64,000 bases of DNA from Polaromonas sp. Lineage in GTDB: Bacteria; Pseudomonadota; Gammaproteobacteria; Burkholderiales; Burkholderiaceae_C. Location: NCBI RefSeq assembly GCF_016185115.1, contig NZ_JACPOF010000008.1, forward strand, positions 62,001 to 126,000, given 5' to 3'. How positions within the stretch are numbered: position 1 is the first letter of the stretch; each line of letters begins with the position of its first letter. Below the pieces are notes generated by a model. It had not been told where the DNA came from, searched no databases, and worked only from the letters and a program-made list of their open reading frames with translations. Positions 42,242 through 52,168 of the stretch are shown one piece after another. The translations under genes were made by a program, and so were the position numbers.

Positions 42242-43174
42242 TTATGCCGCCGCGCGGAACTCCGTCGGCGTCATGCCGTGGTGCCGCTTGAAGAGGTGGT
42301 TGAAATGCGAGACGTCGTTGAAGCCGGCGCCATAGGCCACCTCTGATACCGCTGCATTACGTTGCACGGATAGCAACTGTGCGGCCAATGCCAGCCGCTC
42401 GCGGTTGAGCTCCGTTGTGAAACTGGTCTGCGTCTCATGCAGCAGCTTTTGCACCAGCCTTGTGGACATGTTCAGCTGCCCAGCCGCCACATCCAGCGAC
42501 AGCGCCGGGTCGCTGGCGCGGCGGCGTATGTAGTTGAGCACGGCTTCGCGCTGCAGGTCGCGTGAGGCGCCGCCACCCACGCCGCCCTGGCGCGAGGTGA
42601 TTTTCAGCAGGTTGCAGATGTTGTCAGACAGCAGGTTGATGTCGTCGCTTGTCAGGTCCTGCGTGCCCGACGACAACTCTTTCAGGTAAGACAGCAACAC
42701 ATCCGAAAACGGCCCGGATGGCCTGAGTGCAAACGCATGGGAGCGCCGGATATTCGGCAGGCGGCTTTCAATCGAATGTACCGGCAGTTTGGCGACGATG
42801 CGGCTCACGTTGTCGGGAAAGGAAATGTGCATGGGCAGGCGGCCGTCGATCACGGCGAGTTCGCCGGGATGCAACACGATGCGTGTGTCGCCCTGCGTGA
42901 TATAGGCCTTGCCTTCAAGCTGCCAGCTCAGCAGGTAGCCCGCGCCGCCCGCATCGCTGGCGCGCTCGCCTCGTCCCGCGAGGTCGTGCGGTTTTGATGT
43001 GAAGGCCGCGCAGCTCACATCACCCTGGCGCCGCGCAGAAATCTCGGCAGAAAAATCCGCTGGCGACAGGCGGTTGACCGAGACGTTGTGGATCATGTTG
43101 CAGATGAACTGCTGCCATGAATCGGCCCGGTCGGTTGCCGCGTGCCTGTCGGTATTAAAAGTCAACACGTCCAT
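42242..43174 (-). CDS. AraC family transcriptional regulator
   Basis: A 310-residue regulator with an N-terminal AraC-binding-2-type sensing domain (about 1-190) and two C-terminal helix-turn-helix units (about 205-310: LDVAAGQLNMSTRLVQKLLHE, then VSEVAYGAGFNDVSHFNHLFKRHHGMTPTEFR). The ATG at 43174 follows GAGG and is preferred to the ATG at 43216. It is encoded 57 bp after the flavoprotein gene on the same strand and probably controls that operon. Confidence 0.87.
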   Translation of the reverse strand: MDVLTFNTDRHAATDRADSWQQFICNMIHNVSVNRLSPADFSAEISARRQGDVSCAAFTSKPHDLAGRGERASDAGGAGYLLSWQLEGKAYITQGDTRIVLHPGELAVIDGRLPMHISFPDNVSRIVAKLPVHSIESRLPNIRRSHAFALRPSGPFSDVLLSYLKELSSGTQDLTSDDINLLSDNICNLLKITSRQGGVGGGASRDLQREAVLNYIRRRASDPALSLDVAAGQLNMSTRLVQKLLHETQTSFTTELNRERLALAAQLLSVQRNAAVSEVAYGAGFNDVSHFNHLFKRHHGMTPTEFRAAA

Positions 43175-43231
43175 GTCTGGCCTCGGCTGGAGGGATGGTG
43201 TGCCTGATTCTGCCATTTCAGCCGCCTTGGG

Positions 43232-44767
43232 TCACGCGCTGGCGACCTCTATGCCGTATTTGCCGGGTGCAATGATGCCGTTCGGGTCGAGCGCCTTCTT
43301 GATGGCCGAATACGTGTCGCGCAACTCCGGAATGATCTGCTCCATGTGCAGCGACTGGTAATCAACCGGCGCACGGCCCACGCCCACGCCGCGTCGCGCA
43401 AACTCGACCGTCAGCTCGCGGTAGCAGGCGTCGGCGCGGGCGTTTTCATCGGCATCGTCCTTGTTCCACACCAGCACGTGCAGGCCGCGCGCAAACCGTG
43501 CGCTGGCCACATGCATGACCATGTAGTCCATGCCGTATTTTTTGAAGATGCTGCGGCCCAGGTGGTCCAGTTCCAGCGCGTGACGCCCCACCATGGGCGT
43601 GCCCGGGAGGAACCACGAATTGCCGCTGCCCGGCCGCCACTGCAGCATGCCCAGCTCGGTGATGCCGGGGCGGCCCGTCATGGATTCAATGGCCACGCGC
43701 AGCGGTGCAATCGCGCCCGCTTCTTCATGACTGATGTAGCGCGCCTTGCCGCTCTTTTCGAAATGGCCGCGCACGCGCTGGATCATGGGCTCTATGGCTG
43801 CATCCGATGCGCCGTAGAAAAGCCCTGACACCTGCCAGGCGCCCAGCCCGTGTTTTGCCTGCAGGCCCTTGCGTGCGCCGTCTGAATACGACGCCTTGCT
43901 GCCGGCCGGGTACTCCTCGTTCTTCGCTTCGGAGCTGATGGCATAGAGGTCGTTGGAGATGCGGAACAGCGTCGGCACAAAGTTCGACAGCTTGAGGGGC
44001 CGGCACAGGTCGATGATTTCGGAGATGTCGTCGTCATCAGGAAAGGTGAAATGAAACGAACGCGCCACCGGCGGCCGCGGCATCAGCCAGACACCGACCC
44101 TTGTGACGATGCCGTAGTTGGACTGTGAGAACAATCCATCAAGTGCAGGTCCGGCAGAGTATTTGGAAACATGCCAGTTCAGCAGGTTGTCGGTGTCCAG
44201 TGCGCCGTCGCCCGTGCGTATCACCTTGCCGTTGCCGAGCACGATTTCCATGCCGCAGAGCATGCCGAAGTGGTCGAAGTAGGGGCCATAACCCGCACCC
44301 CGGTCAAGTGCGTTGCCGATGACGCCGCCATGCGGTGGCCCTGATGTGGCAGAGACCATGAGCCTGTCGCCGCGTCGTGCGAGTTCGTCGTGCAGCATCT
44401 GGAAGCTCACGCCTGGCTCCAGTACCGCATAACAAATCTCTTCATTGACTTCAAGGATGCGGTTCATGCGAAAGCCGAGGTCTACCACCACCTGACCTGG
44501 CGCTATGGGCGCGCGCGAGCCGAGCCCGATGTTGTTGCCGGTGCTGATGGGATAGAGCGGCACGCCATGCGCGTTGGCGGCGGCAACAATGGTCTGGACG
44601 TCGGCGGTGGACTCCGGAAACAGAACTGCGCCCGGCACACGCTTGTCGGCTGGCAATGTGTGCTCGCCATAGCGCTCCAGTGTGGCGGGGCGGGTGTCTA
44701 CCCACTGCGCGGCCAGCGTTTGCCGGACCTGTGCCAGAAATGCTGCGAGTGATGCGGCTGTTGTCAT
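43232..44767 (-). CDS. FAD-linked oxidase of the vanillyl-alcohol-oxidase/4-cresol-dehydrogenase type
   Basis: A 511-residue flavoprotein with an N-terminal PCMH-type FAD domain (VLFPESTADVQTIVAAANAHGVPLYPISTGNNIG) and a cap domain typical of VAO/PchF enzymes (GPYFDHFGMLCGMEIVLGNG and the C-terminal LDPNGIIAPGKYGI). Such enzymes oxidise para-substituted phenols such as 4-cresol, eugenol or vanillyl alcohol. Unlike 4-cresol dehydrogenase no cytochrome gene is adjacent; instead an iron-sulfur GlcF-like protein is encoded 42 bp upstream. GGAG precedes the ATG. Confidence 0.87.
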   Translation of the reverse strand: MTTAASLAAFLAQVRQTLAAQWVDTRPATLERYGEHTLPADKRVPGAVLFPESTADVQTIVAAANAHGVPLYPISTGNNIGLGSRAPIAPGQVVVDLGFRMNRILEVNEEICYAVLEPGVSFQMLHDELARRGDRLMVSATSGPPHGGVIGNALDRGAGYGPYFDHFGMLCGMEIVLGNGKVIRTGDGALDTDNLLNWHVSKYSAGPALDGLFSQSNYGIVTRVGVWLMPRPPVARSFHFTFPDDDDISEIIDLCRPLKLSNFVPTLFRISNDLYAISSEAKNEEYPAGSKASYSDGARKGLQAKHGLGAWQVSGLFYGASDAAIEPMIQRVRGHFEKSGKARYISHEEAGAIAPLRVAIESMTGRPGITELGMLQWRPGSGNSWFLPGTPMVGRHALELDHLGRSIFKKYGMDYMVMHVASARFARGLHVLVWNKDDADENARADACYRELTVEFARRGVGVGRAPVDYQSLHMEQIIPELRDTYSAIKKALDPNGIIAPGKYGIEVASA

Positions 44768-44809
44768 GGTGTTCTCCTGTGTGGCTGTTCGAATGGCTTG
44801 AAAATGCGT

Positions 44810-46222
44810 TCACCAGATCGCCTGGTCCGGCGTACCCTGTGCAGGTGCGCGCGGGTGTATATGTATGACCTGTTCGTTGCCGACCGTTGGTATGGCTGGG
44901 GTTTGTATCTCCGGTGCCTGGGTTTCCAGCGTCACGCCGTGCAAGGCGCGCGGCAGTTCGCCGCCATGCGCCCAGTCCAGCAACTCCACGGTGTGGACGA
45001 TGGGCGTATCGCTGTAATGTGCAATCTGCGTCAGGCAGCCGATGTTGCCGGCGGTAACGATTTGCGGACGGGTGCCGGCGATGTTTTTCGCCTTGCGCTC
45101 GCCGAGCTGCTTTGCCATGCCGGGTTGCAGAAGGTTGTAGGTGCCGGCAGAGCCGCAGCAGAAATGCGCCTCGGGCACATCGTTCACGATGAAGCCTGCG
45201 TGTTTGAGCAGGGCGCGCGGCTCGGCTGTCACCTTCTGCGCGTTGCGCAGTGAACAGGCATCGTGATAGGTCACGCGCAGCCGTTGCGGGTGTGACGGTG
45301 CAGGCAATTGCATCTTCACCAGCCACTCCGAGATGTCGCAGCTGATGGCGGCGATTTTTCCGGCGTCCCTGCGCGGTGCCTCGTCATCCAGAAACAGGTG
45401 AGCGTAGTCCTTGACGGTGGTGCCGCAACCTGATGCGTTGACGATGATGGCGTCCAGCCCGTCGCCGTTCATCTCGGCCAGCCAGGCCTTGATGTTGCGC
45501 CTGGCCGAAGCCTGCGCCGCGTCGGCGATGCCCATGTGCAGGTTGAGCGAACCACAACAGCCCGCCGATGCGGGTATCACGACCTCGCAGCCAAAACGTG
45601 TCAGCAGGCTGATGGTGGCGTCGTTGATGTGGGGTGCGATGACGGGTTGTACGCAACCGGCAAGCAATGCAACCCGCCACCTTCGCGTACCATTCGCCGG
45701 GTAAACCGTGAGGCCTGGTTTGTACCTGGCGGCTTCCGCTTTCGGCGGGATGAAATCCATCATGTTGCCCATGGTGGCGGGCATCAACCGCTTCAGCGGC
45801 TTGCCTATGCGGCCCAGTGCCATCAGCGGCGCAAAGACGGCAGGTCGCGGCATCGCCCATGCCAGCATGCTGCGCAGGAGCCGCTCGGGAAGCGGACGGG
45901 TGTAGTGCTCCTCGATATGCACGCGGGCCGTGTCGACCAGGTGCATGTAGGCAACCTGCACGGCGCAGGTGGTCATGCAGGACATGCATGAAAGGCAGCC
46001 GTCCAGGTGGGCAACCGTCTCGCGTTTGGGCGGCGCGTCGCTTTCCAGCATCTCCTTGATGAGGTCTATGCGGCCGCGCGGCGAGTCGTTTTCGTCATGC
46101 AGCAGCACATAGGTCGGGCAGCCGGATGTGCAGAAGCCGTAGTGCTGGCACGACTTGAGTATTTTGTCGGCCTCGGCAATATGAATGTCGGCCAGCTGGG
46201 CTGGCGAAAAATGGGTTTGCAC
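44810..46222 (-). CDS. GlcF-like iron-sulfur protein (glycolate/D-lactate dehydrogenase Fe-S subunit type)
   Basis: A 470-residue protein with two N-terminal 4Fe-4S motifs (CQHYGFCTSGCPTY and CLSCMSCMTTCAVQ) and two CCG domains (CCGSLNLHMG, CCGSAGTYNLL) typical of GlcF and heterodisulfide-reductase D-like proteins. It would accept electrons from a flavoprotein and pass them to the quinone pool. The GTG at 46222 gives MQTHFSPAQLAD, the usual GlcF N-terminus, and has AAGG 6 bases upstream; a TTG at 46255 is not needed. Its flavin partner is probably the VAO-type protein encoded next. Confidence 0.88.
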   Translation of the reverse strand: MQTHFSPAQLADIHIAEADKILKSCQHYGFCTSGCPTYVLLHDENDSPRGRIDLIKEMLESDAPPKRETVAHLDGCLSCMSCMTTCAVQVAYMHLVDTARVHIEEHYTRPLPERLLRSMLAWAMPRPAVFAPLMALGRIGKPLKRLMPATMGNMMDFIPPKAEAARYKPGLTVYPANGTRRWRVALLAGCVQPVIAPHINDATISLLTRFGCEVVIPASAGCCGSLNLHMGIADAAQASARRNIKAWLAEMNGDGLDAIIVNASGCGTTVKDYAHLFLDDEAPRRDAGKIAAISCDISEWLVKMQLPAPSHPQRLRVTYHDACSLRNAQKVTAEPRALLKHAGFIVNDVPEAHFCCGSAGTYNLLQPGMAKQLGERKAKNIAGTRPQIVTAGNIGCLTQIAHYSDTPIVHTVELLDWAHGGELPRALHGVTLETQAPEIQTPAIPTVGNEQVIHIHPRAPAQGTPDQAIW

Positions 46223-46358
46223 GTGGGGCCTTGAATGTGTGGGCGGGAAGAGCAAATGCTTCTGGGCATTGTTGGACTTCTGCGCACATCATTCTTGGCA
46301 GGGCGCGCATGGCGCTTGGCAGGCTGCGCACGTTTCGGCGCAGGCACAGGTTTTCGCC

Positions 46359-47204
46359 TTACTCGTCCGGTTTGAAGGACCGGGGCACAACCTTCTGGCG
46401 GGTGCCGGGTTCGGCCCGGCTCTCCTTGGTCCTGGCGACTGCTGCCAGAAAATCCGCAAGCACCGCTGCATCGTCAATTGTGTCCGAGCCCGGCTGGTGA
46501 AATTCCGGGTGCCACTGTGTGGCTGCGATGTAGCTCTTGGACTTGTCCTTGCGGCGTATCGCTTCGACGATGCCGTCGCTCACGCTGTAAGCCTCGGCCT
46601 CGAACTCGGGCGACAAATCCTTGATCGCCTGGTGGTGGATGCTGTTGACGCGCACGCGCTCGACACCTGGATAAAGCGCAGACAGGCCGCTGCCGGGCAC
46701 GATATCTATGCTGTGAAAGTTCTGGTCGTAGCTTTCCTGGTCGCGGTGCACAAATGATTCGGGCACCTGCGTGTTGATGTCCTGGTACAGCGTGCCGCCG
46801 TAAGCCACGTTGAGCAGTTGCAGGCCGCGGCAGATGCCGAACATGGGCTTGCCGACGGCCTCGAAAGCGGCGACGAGTGCCTTGTCGTATTCATCGCGTA
46901 CCCGGTCGCCAGACCAGCGCTCTTCAAGCGGCACCTCGCCGTAGCTGCCTGGCCAGACGTCTGCGCCGCCATGCAACACCAGGCCGTCCAGCCATTCGGC
47001 ATAGTGGGCATAGGTGACGTCGCCGCGTTGGGTCGAGCCGGTCGGGCAGGGCACCATGACAACCATGGCACCAGACGACATCAGCCAGTGGGCGATGGAT
47101 TGCTCGACGTATTGCAGGGTTTTGCCGCTGAACAGTGAGCGTGTGGGATCAGCGTGTGAGAAGCAGGCCGAGAGGCCAATCTTGAGGCGGCTGGCGGTGG
47201 GCAT
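46359..47204 (-). CDS. Class I glutamine amidotransferase-like gamma-glutamyl hydrolase (PuuD type)
   Basis: A 281-residue protein of the gamma-glutamyl-GABA hydrolase family. The nucleophile is C125 in FGICRGLQL, the oxyanion strand is DGLVLHGGADV, and the His-Glu dyad lies in TQWHPEF near residue 240. It cleaves gamma-glutamyl bonds, as PuuD does in putrescine breakdown. Its start is only 3 bp after the histidine-kinase stop, so it is co-transcribed with the two-component genes. Confidence 0.85.
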   Translation of the reverse strand: MPTASRLKIGLSACFSHADPTRSLFSGKTLQYVEQSIAHWLMSSGAMVVMVPCPTGSTQRGDVTYAHYAEWLDGLVLHGGADVWPGSYGEVPLEERWSGDRVRDEYDKALVAAFEAVGKPMFGICRGLQLLNVAYGGTLYQDINTQVPESFVHRDQESYDQNFHSIDIVPGSGLSALYPGVERVRVNSIHHQAIKDLSPEFEAEAYSVSDGIVEAIRRKDKSKSYIAATQWHPEFHQPGSDTIDDAAVLADFLAAVARTKESRAEPGTRQKVVPRSFKPDE

Positions 47205-47207
47205 GGG

Positions 47208-48668
47208 TCAGATTTGTCCGGGAAGCTCCATTGCCGTGAAGCGTACCGCAATGCGTGTGCCAGGTCCATTAGGCGGCGTAGGCGGATGCCCCGGCGTGCT
47301 GGCATCCTCAATGCTGATCGTGGCGTCATGCTGGTTGGCGATCTCCAGCACGATGGCCAGGCCCAGACCGGAGCCGTCAACGTTGGTGCCCAGCGCACGG
47401 TAAAAGGGCTGGAACACCAGCTCACGCTCGGCCTCCGGAATGCCCGGCCCGGAGTCTTCGACGATGAGCACCAGCACGCCGCTGAAGCGGTCCGTCATCA
47501 GTCGCAGCGTGACCTGGCCTTTTTCGGGCGTGTAGTTGATGGCGTTATCCAGCAGGTTGCGCACCAGCTCTTTCAAAAGCGTCGGGTTGCCTTCAAGCTG
47601 GGTGGCCTGCTCGCCCGCGCCGGGTCCGTCGTAACCGATGTCGATTTTTTTCTCGAGTGCGCGCGGCACCGAGTCGGACATCACTTCAGACACGATGGTC
47701 ACCAGGTCCAGCCGCTGTTTGGCCAGGCTGCGGCCTGTGGTCTCGGCGCGCGCCAGTGCCAGCAACTGGTTGACGGTGTGCGTCGCGCGAATGCTGGACT
47801 GGCCTATGTGCTTGAGTGACTTTTTGAGCTCCTCCGCATCGGTCTCACGCTGCGCCAGGTCGGCCTGCATGCGAAGCCCGGCGAGCGGCGTTTTCAGCTG
47901 GTGTGCCGCGTCGGCCAGAAAGCGCTTCTGTGTGTTCAGCGACACCTTCAAGCGGCTCAGCAAATCGTTGATGGACGATACCAGCGGCGCGACTTCTTCA
48001 GGCACGGCGGTGTCGTCCAGCGGGCTCATGTCGTCAGACTTGCGCGCGCGAATGCGCTTTTCGAGCTGCGCCAGTGGCTTGATGCCGCGCACCAGCGCCA
48101 GCCAGACCAGCAGCACGGCCAGCGGCAGGGTGACGAACTGCGGCACCATGGTGCCCTTGACGATTTCAGTCGCCAGCGTCTTGCGTTTCTCAAGCGTCTC
48201 GGCCACCTGCACCAGGACCGAGCCGCCGCCTTTCACATCGGTCTTGATCCAGGTGTAGGCCACACGCACATCCTCGCCCTGGATCACGTCTTCACGCAGG
48301 CGCACCTCACCGTCGCCGACGCGGTCTTCATCCGGCGGCATGGGCAGGTCGTGCTCGCCGCTGAGGTATTCGCCTTTGGTGCCCATGACCTGGTAATAAA
48401 CGAGGTCGGTATCGTCAGCCCGCAAAATCTCGCGCGCCGGGCCGGTCAGGTTGAACTGTACCTGGTTGTTCTTGACGACCACCAGCTTGGCGAGGGCCTG
48501 CACGTTGTATTCAAGTGCGCGGTCAAAAGGTTTGCCGGCAATGTTCTGCGCCACCAGCCATGTCAGCGCCAGGCTGATGGGCCACAGCAGCAGCAGCGGC
48601 GTGAGCATCCAGTCCAGGATTTCGCCGAACAGGCTTCGGCGTTCGCGCTGGAAAAGTCTCAGTGCCAC
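47208..48668 (-). CDS. Sensor histidine kinase, TctE-like
   Basis: A 486-residue membrane kinase. Two transmembrane helices (about 22-41 and 180-195) flank a periplasmic domain of the 2CSK_N type, found in TctE. Then HAMP-like linker, HisKA with H256 in ADAAHQLKTPLAG, and HATPase with NLLDNAINYTP, EDSGPGIP and GSGLGLAIV. TctE senses tricarboxylates in Salmonella; the ligand here is unknown. The cognate regulator is encoded upstream, but a repeat of about 144 bp separates the two genes. The next gene follows after 3 bp. Confidence 0.9.
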   Translation of the reverse strand: MALRLFQRERRSLFGEILDWMLTPLLLLWPISLALTWLVAQNIAGKPFDRALEYNVQALAKLVVVKNNQVQFNLTGPAREILRADDTDLVYYQVMGTKGEYLSGEHDLPMPPDEDRVGDGEVRLREDVIQGEDVRVAYTWIKTDVKGGGSVLVQVAETLEKRKTLATEIVKGTMVPQFVTLPLAVLLVWLALVRGIKPLAQLEKRIRARKSDDMSPLDDTAVPEEVAPLVSSINDLLSRLKVSLNTQKRFLADAAHQLKTPLAGLRMQADLAQRETDAEELKKSLKHIGQSSIRATHTVNQLLALARAETTGRSLAKQRLDLVTIVSEVMSDSVPRALEKKIDIGYDGPGAGEQATQLEGNPTLLKELVRNLLDNAINYTPEKGQVTLRLMTDRFSGVLVLIVEDSGPGIPEAERELVFQPFYRALGTNVDGSGLGLAIVLEIANQHDATISIEDASTPGHPPTPPNGPGTRIAVRFTAMELPGQI

Positions 48669-48733
48669 AAATCAAACGCGGCGGCATTGTTCAGCCGGCT
48701 GTTCTCTTCATGCAAGCAGGAGCCGCGGAACCG

Positions 48734-48812
48734 GCTTCGCCGGGCCGCAGGCGGAGCCGCCCCCTCGGGGGGCAGGGCGCTACACGCAGTGAGCAACCGT
48801 GGGGGCGCCATC
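48734..48812. repeat. Dispersed GC-rich repeat, family C, copy 2
   Basis: Begins GGAACCGGCTTCGCCGGGCC, has a CCCCCT/GGGGGG hairpin, and ends GGGGGCGCCAT. It matches 15130-15214. It lies between the response-regulator and kinase genes and ends right against the regulator's stop codon. Confidence 0.8.
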
Positions 48813-49487
48813 TCAGCCTGGAATTTTCTCTAAGCAGTACCCGAGGCCCCGGACGGTGGCAATCCGAACTGGTCCCTTCTCAATCTTCTTGCGCAGGCGG
48901 TGGATGTACACCTCGATCGCGTTGTTGCTGACCTCCTCGCCCCATTCGCAGAGGCGCTCGACCAGCTGGTCCTTGCTGACAAGGCGGCCCGCGCGTTGCA
49001 GAAGCACTTCAAGCAGGCCGAGTTCGCGCGCAGACAGTTCAACCATCTGCCCGTCAATCGTCGCTACGCGGCCAGCCTGGTCATAGACCAGCGGGCCGTG
49101 TTTGATGGTGCTGCTGGCACCGCCCATGCCGCGGCGAATCAGCGCTCGCACGCGGGCTTCGAGTTCCTGCAATGAAAACGGCTTGGCCATGTAGTCGTCA
49201 GCGCCGTAGTCCAGGCCCTTGACGCGTTCCTCGACGCTGTCGGCGGCAGTCAAAATCAGCACGGGCAGCGACGAACCGCGTGCACGCAAACGCTTGAGCA
49301 CTTCCAGCCCGTGCATGCGCGGCAGGCCGAGGTCGAGAATCAGCAAATCGAATTCGGTGTTGGTCAGCAGCGCTGCATCGGCTTCGGTGCCGCTGGCCAC
49401 ATGGTCGGCGGCTGCGCCTGATGCACGCAAGGTGCGCAACAGTCCGTCGGCAAGAACCTGGTCGTCTTCGGCAATCAGAATGCGCAT
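48813..49487 (-). CDS. OmpR-family response regulator, TctD-like
   Basis: A 224-residue regulator: receiver domain with E7/D8/D9 acidic pocket, acceptor D52 in LLILDLGLPRM, T and K switch residues in VLILTA and DYMAKPF, and a C-terminal OmpR/PhoB winged helix (about 125-220: LSARELGLLEVLLQRAGRLVS, then NAIEVYIHRLRKKIEKG). It pairs with the kinase encoded downstream. GGAGACAAGC precedes the ATG. Confidence 0.9.
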   Translation of the reverse strand: MRILIAEDDQVLADGLLRTLRASGAAADHVASGTEADAALLTNTEFDLLILDLGLPRMHGLEVLKRLRARGSSLPVLILTAADSVEERVKGLDYGADDYMAKPFSLQELEARVRALIRRGMGGASSTIKHGPLVYDQAGRVATIDGQMVELSARELGLLEVLLQRAGRLVSKDQLVERLCEWGEEVSNNAIEVYIHRLRKKIEKGPVRIATVRGLGYCLEKIPG

Positions 49488-49593
49488 GCTTGTCTCCGTT
49501 AGCCGGCCCGCGTCATTTGTTCATGACCCGGGCGGTGGTTTACTTGTTGCACAAATTTTAGGCTTTCAGGGGCTCTGGTTTGCTGACACGGTA

Positions 49594-50100
49594 TCAGGTG
49601 TTGCCATAGGCTTCCAGTCCCAGGGCCACGACGGTGGCCACGTCCTGCCCAACCGCCTGGCGGAATTCTTCCTCCGCCTGCGCCACTGCGCGCCTGAAGG
49701 CCTCCAGCCAGAGCAGGCCTGATGCCGTAAACACCACCCGTTTGGCGCGCCTGTCATGCGGGTCGTCCTCACGCGTTACCAGCCCCCAGGCCTCGCATTG
49801 CGTGACCAGGTCGCCCATGGCCTGCTTGCTCATCGCGGCACTGGCTGCCAGGTCCGTCAGGCGTGACCCGCCCACAGCCAGATGCCGCGTGATGTGAATG
49901 TGCGCCGCACCTACCTGGTCGCGCGCTGCGAGGTTTGAAAGCGCCAGCGGCACATGGATGTTGCTCGCCATGAGCTGCAGCACGCGTTCGTCAAAACGCC
50001 GCAGCGCGTTGCCCATCAGGCGGCCCAGATGGGTGATTCGCCAGCCTGTGTCCGGGACTGAAACTGGAGATGTTTGCGCCGCGTTTTCCATCAAAACCAT
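49594..50100 (-). CDS. MarR family transcriptional regulator
   Basis: A 168-residue winged-helix protein. The MarR fold has LAARDQVGAAHIHITRHLAVGGSRLTDLAASAAMSKQAMGDLVTQCEAWGLVTREDDPHDRRAKRVVFT, with the wing DPHDRRAKRV. It likely represses itself through the perfect dyad at 50112-50130. Divergent from recA, with no other partner. The ATG at 50100 follows GGGG; the ATG at 50091 is an alternative. Confidence 0.87.
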   Translation of the reverse strand: MVLMENAAQTSPVSVPDTGWRITHLGRLMGNALRRFDERVLQLMASNIHVPLALSNLAARDQVGAAHIHITRHLAVGGSRLTDLAASAAMSKQAMGDLVTQCEAWGLVTREDDPHDRRAKRVVFTASGLLWLEAFRRAVAQAEEEFRQAVGQDVATVVALGLEAYGNT

Positions 50101-50111
50101 GTTACCCCAAA

Positions 50112-50130
50112 TAGTCAGTCAAACTGACTA
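50112..50130. promoter_or_regulatory. Candidate MarR operator
   Basis: TAGTCAGT-CAA-ACTGACTA, a perfect 8-bp-armed dyad, is 12-30 bp upstream of the marR start. Its size and position fit a MarR dimer site. Confidence 0.6.
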
Positions 50131-50187
50131 AAAACAGGGTTTACTTATGTCAACAAGGCCCATAAAGTACTGGTCATGCATCCAGCG

Positions 50188-50203
50188 CTGTTGTTAATTG
50201 CAG
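50188..50203 (+). promoter_or_regulatory. Candidate LexA (SOS) box
   Basis: CTGTTGTTAATTGCAG matches the CTGT-N8-ACAG consensus with one mismatch and lies 67 bp upstream of recA, the expected place. Confidence 0.5.
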
Positions 50204-50269
50204 CGGGTGGAAAGCAAAAAATCACATTGCCATAGTTTTGATACATCATTGATTTTCAAGGAGATTTTC

Positions 50270-51400
<1,131 letters not shown>

Positions 51401-51436
51401 ATTTGACCCCGGGAGCCCGGCTTGTATTCAACTGAC

Positions 51437-51952
51437 ATGGAGTCAGCCAAGGTCGGAGCGGGCGTCGGGGCGGGATCATCCGCCGCCAAAAAAGCCGGCT
51501 TTGGGCTGTCGCTCAAGGGCCGGGCCCTGCGCTACCTTGCTGCCCGCGAACACTCCCGCGCCGAGCTGGAACGAAAACTGGCCCCGCATGAAGAAACCCC
51601 GGGCCAGCTGGCGCAGGTGCTCGACGAGCTTCAGGCCAAAGACTTCATCAGCGAAACGCGGGTCGCCGAATCGGTCGTCAACCGCAAGGCTGGCAAGTTT
51701 GGCGCGGCGCGTGTGCGGCACGAACTGCAGGGCAAGGGGCTGGCGTCTGATGTGGTGGCCGAAGCCATGGACGGACTCAGGGCCACAGAACTGGAGCGTG
51801 CCCGCGAAGTCTGGCGCAAGAAGTTCGGCGAACCCGCACTTGACGCGGCAGGCCGGGGCAAGCAGATGCGCTTTCTGGCGTCACGCGGTTTTGGTGGCGA
51901 CGTGATCCAGCGTGTGCTGTCGGGCGCTGGGGGTGCCGCTGATGACGAATAG
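51437..51952 (+). CDS. recX: Regulatory protein RecX
   Basis: A 171-residue RecX, with SLKGRALRYLAAREHSRAELERKL near the start and further helical repeats (ISETRVAESVVNRKAGKFG, then RFLASRGFGGDVIQRVL). It binds RecA filaments and limits their growth. The start is uncertain: ATG at 51437 has no ribosome site, while a TTG at 51422 has GGAG 6 bases upstream and adds five residues. Co-transcribed with recA. Confidence 0.9.
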   Translation: MESAKVGAGVGAGSSAAKKAGFGLSLKGRALRYLAAREHSRAELERKLAPHEETPGQLAQVLDELQAKDFISETRVAESVVNRKAGKFGAARVRHELQGKGLASDVVAEAMDGLRATELERAREVWRKKFGEPALDAAGRGKQMRFLASRGFGGDVIQRVLSGAGGAADDE

Positions 51953-51989
51953 GCCATATTGGCCAGCCTGGGCAACGCATCAGCCAAGC

Positions 51990-52092
51990 TTTTTGCTACC
52001 AAATTAATAGCTGCTCACGTCCGTATCTATTGGTCTGGAGGCCGATTTGGAGGGTAAAAAGGCCTGTTTTCAGGCTTTTTTTGGCTTTTGGA
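51990..52092. repeat. AT-rich dispersed repeat, family D, copy 2
   Basis: Matches 13890-13988: TTTGCTAC, AAATTAATAGCTGCTCACG, ATTGG, and AAAAAGGCCTG paired with CAGGCTTTTT. Located between the convergent recX and argC genes. The hairpin with a T run could end transcription of recX. Confidence 0.75.
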
Positions 52093-52120
52093 ACGATCCC
52101 AATTAAGCAAGAAACTAAAA

Positions 52121-52160
52121 TTTTGCCGTATACGTTAAAAATTTAATGTATACAGCAAAA
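52121..52160. promoter_or_regulatory. Long imperfect palindrome after argC
   Basis: TTTTGCC-GTATACGTTAAA-AA-TTTAATGTATAC-AGCAAAA is a 40-bp dyad with only two mismatched pairs. It is 9 bp past the argC stop and next to the family D repeat, the same layout as 14019-14038. Could be a terminator stem or a protein site. Confidence 0.5.
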
Positions 52161-52168
52161 AGAGCTTT

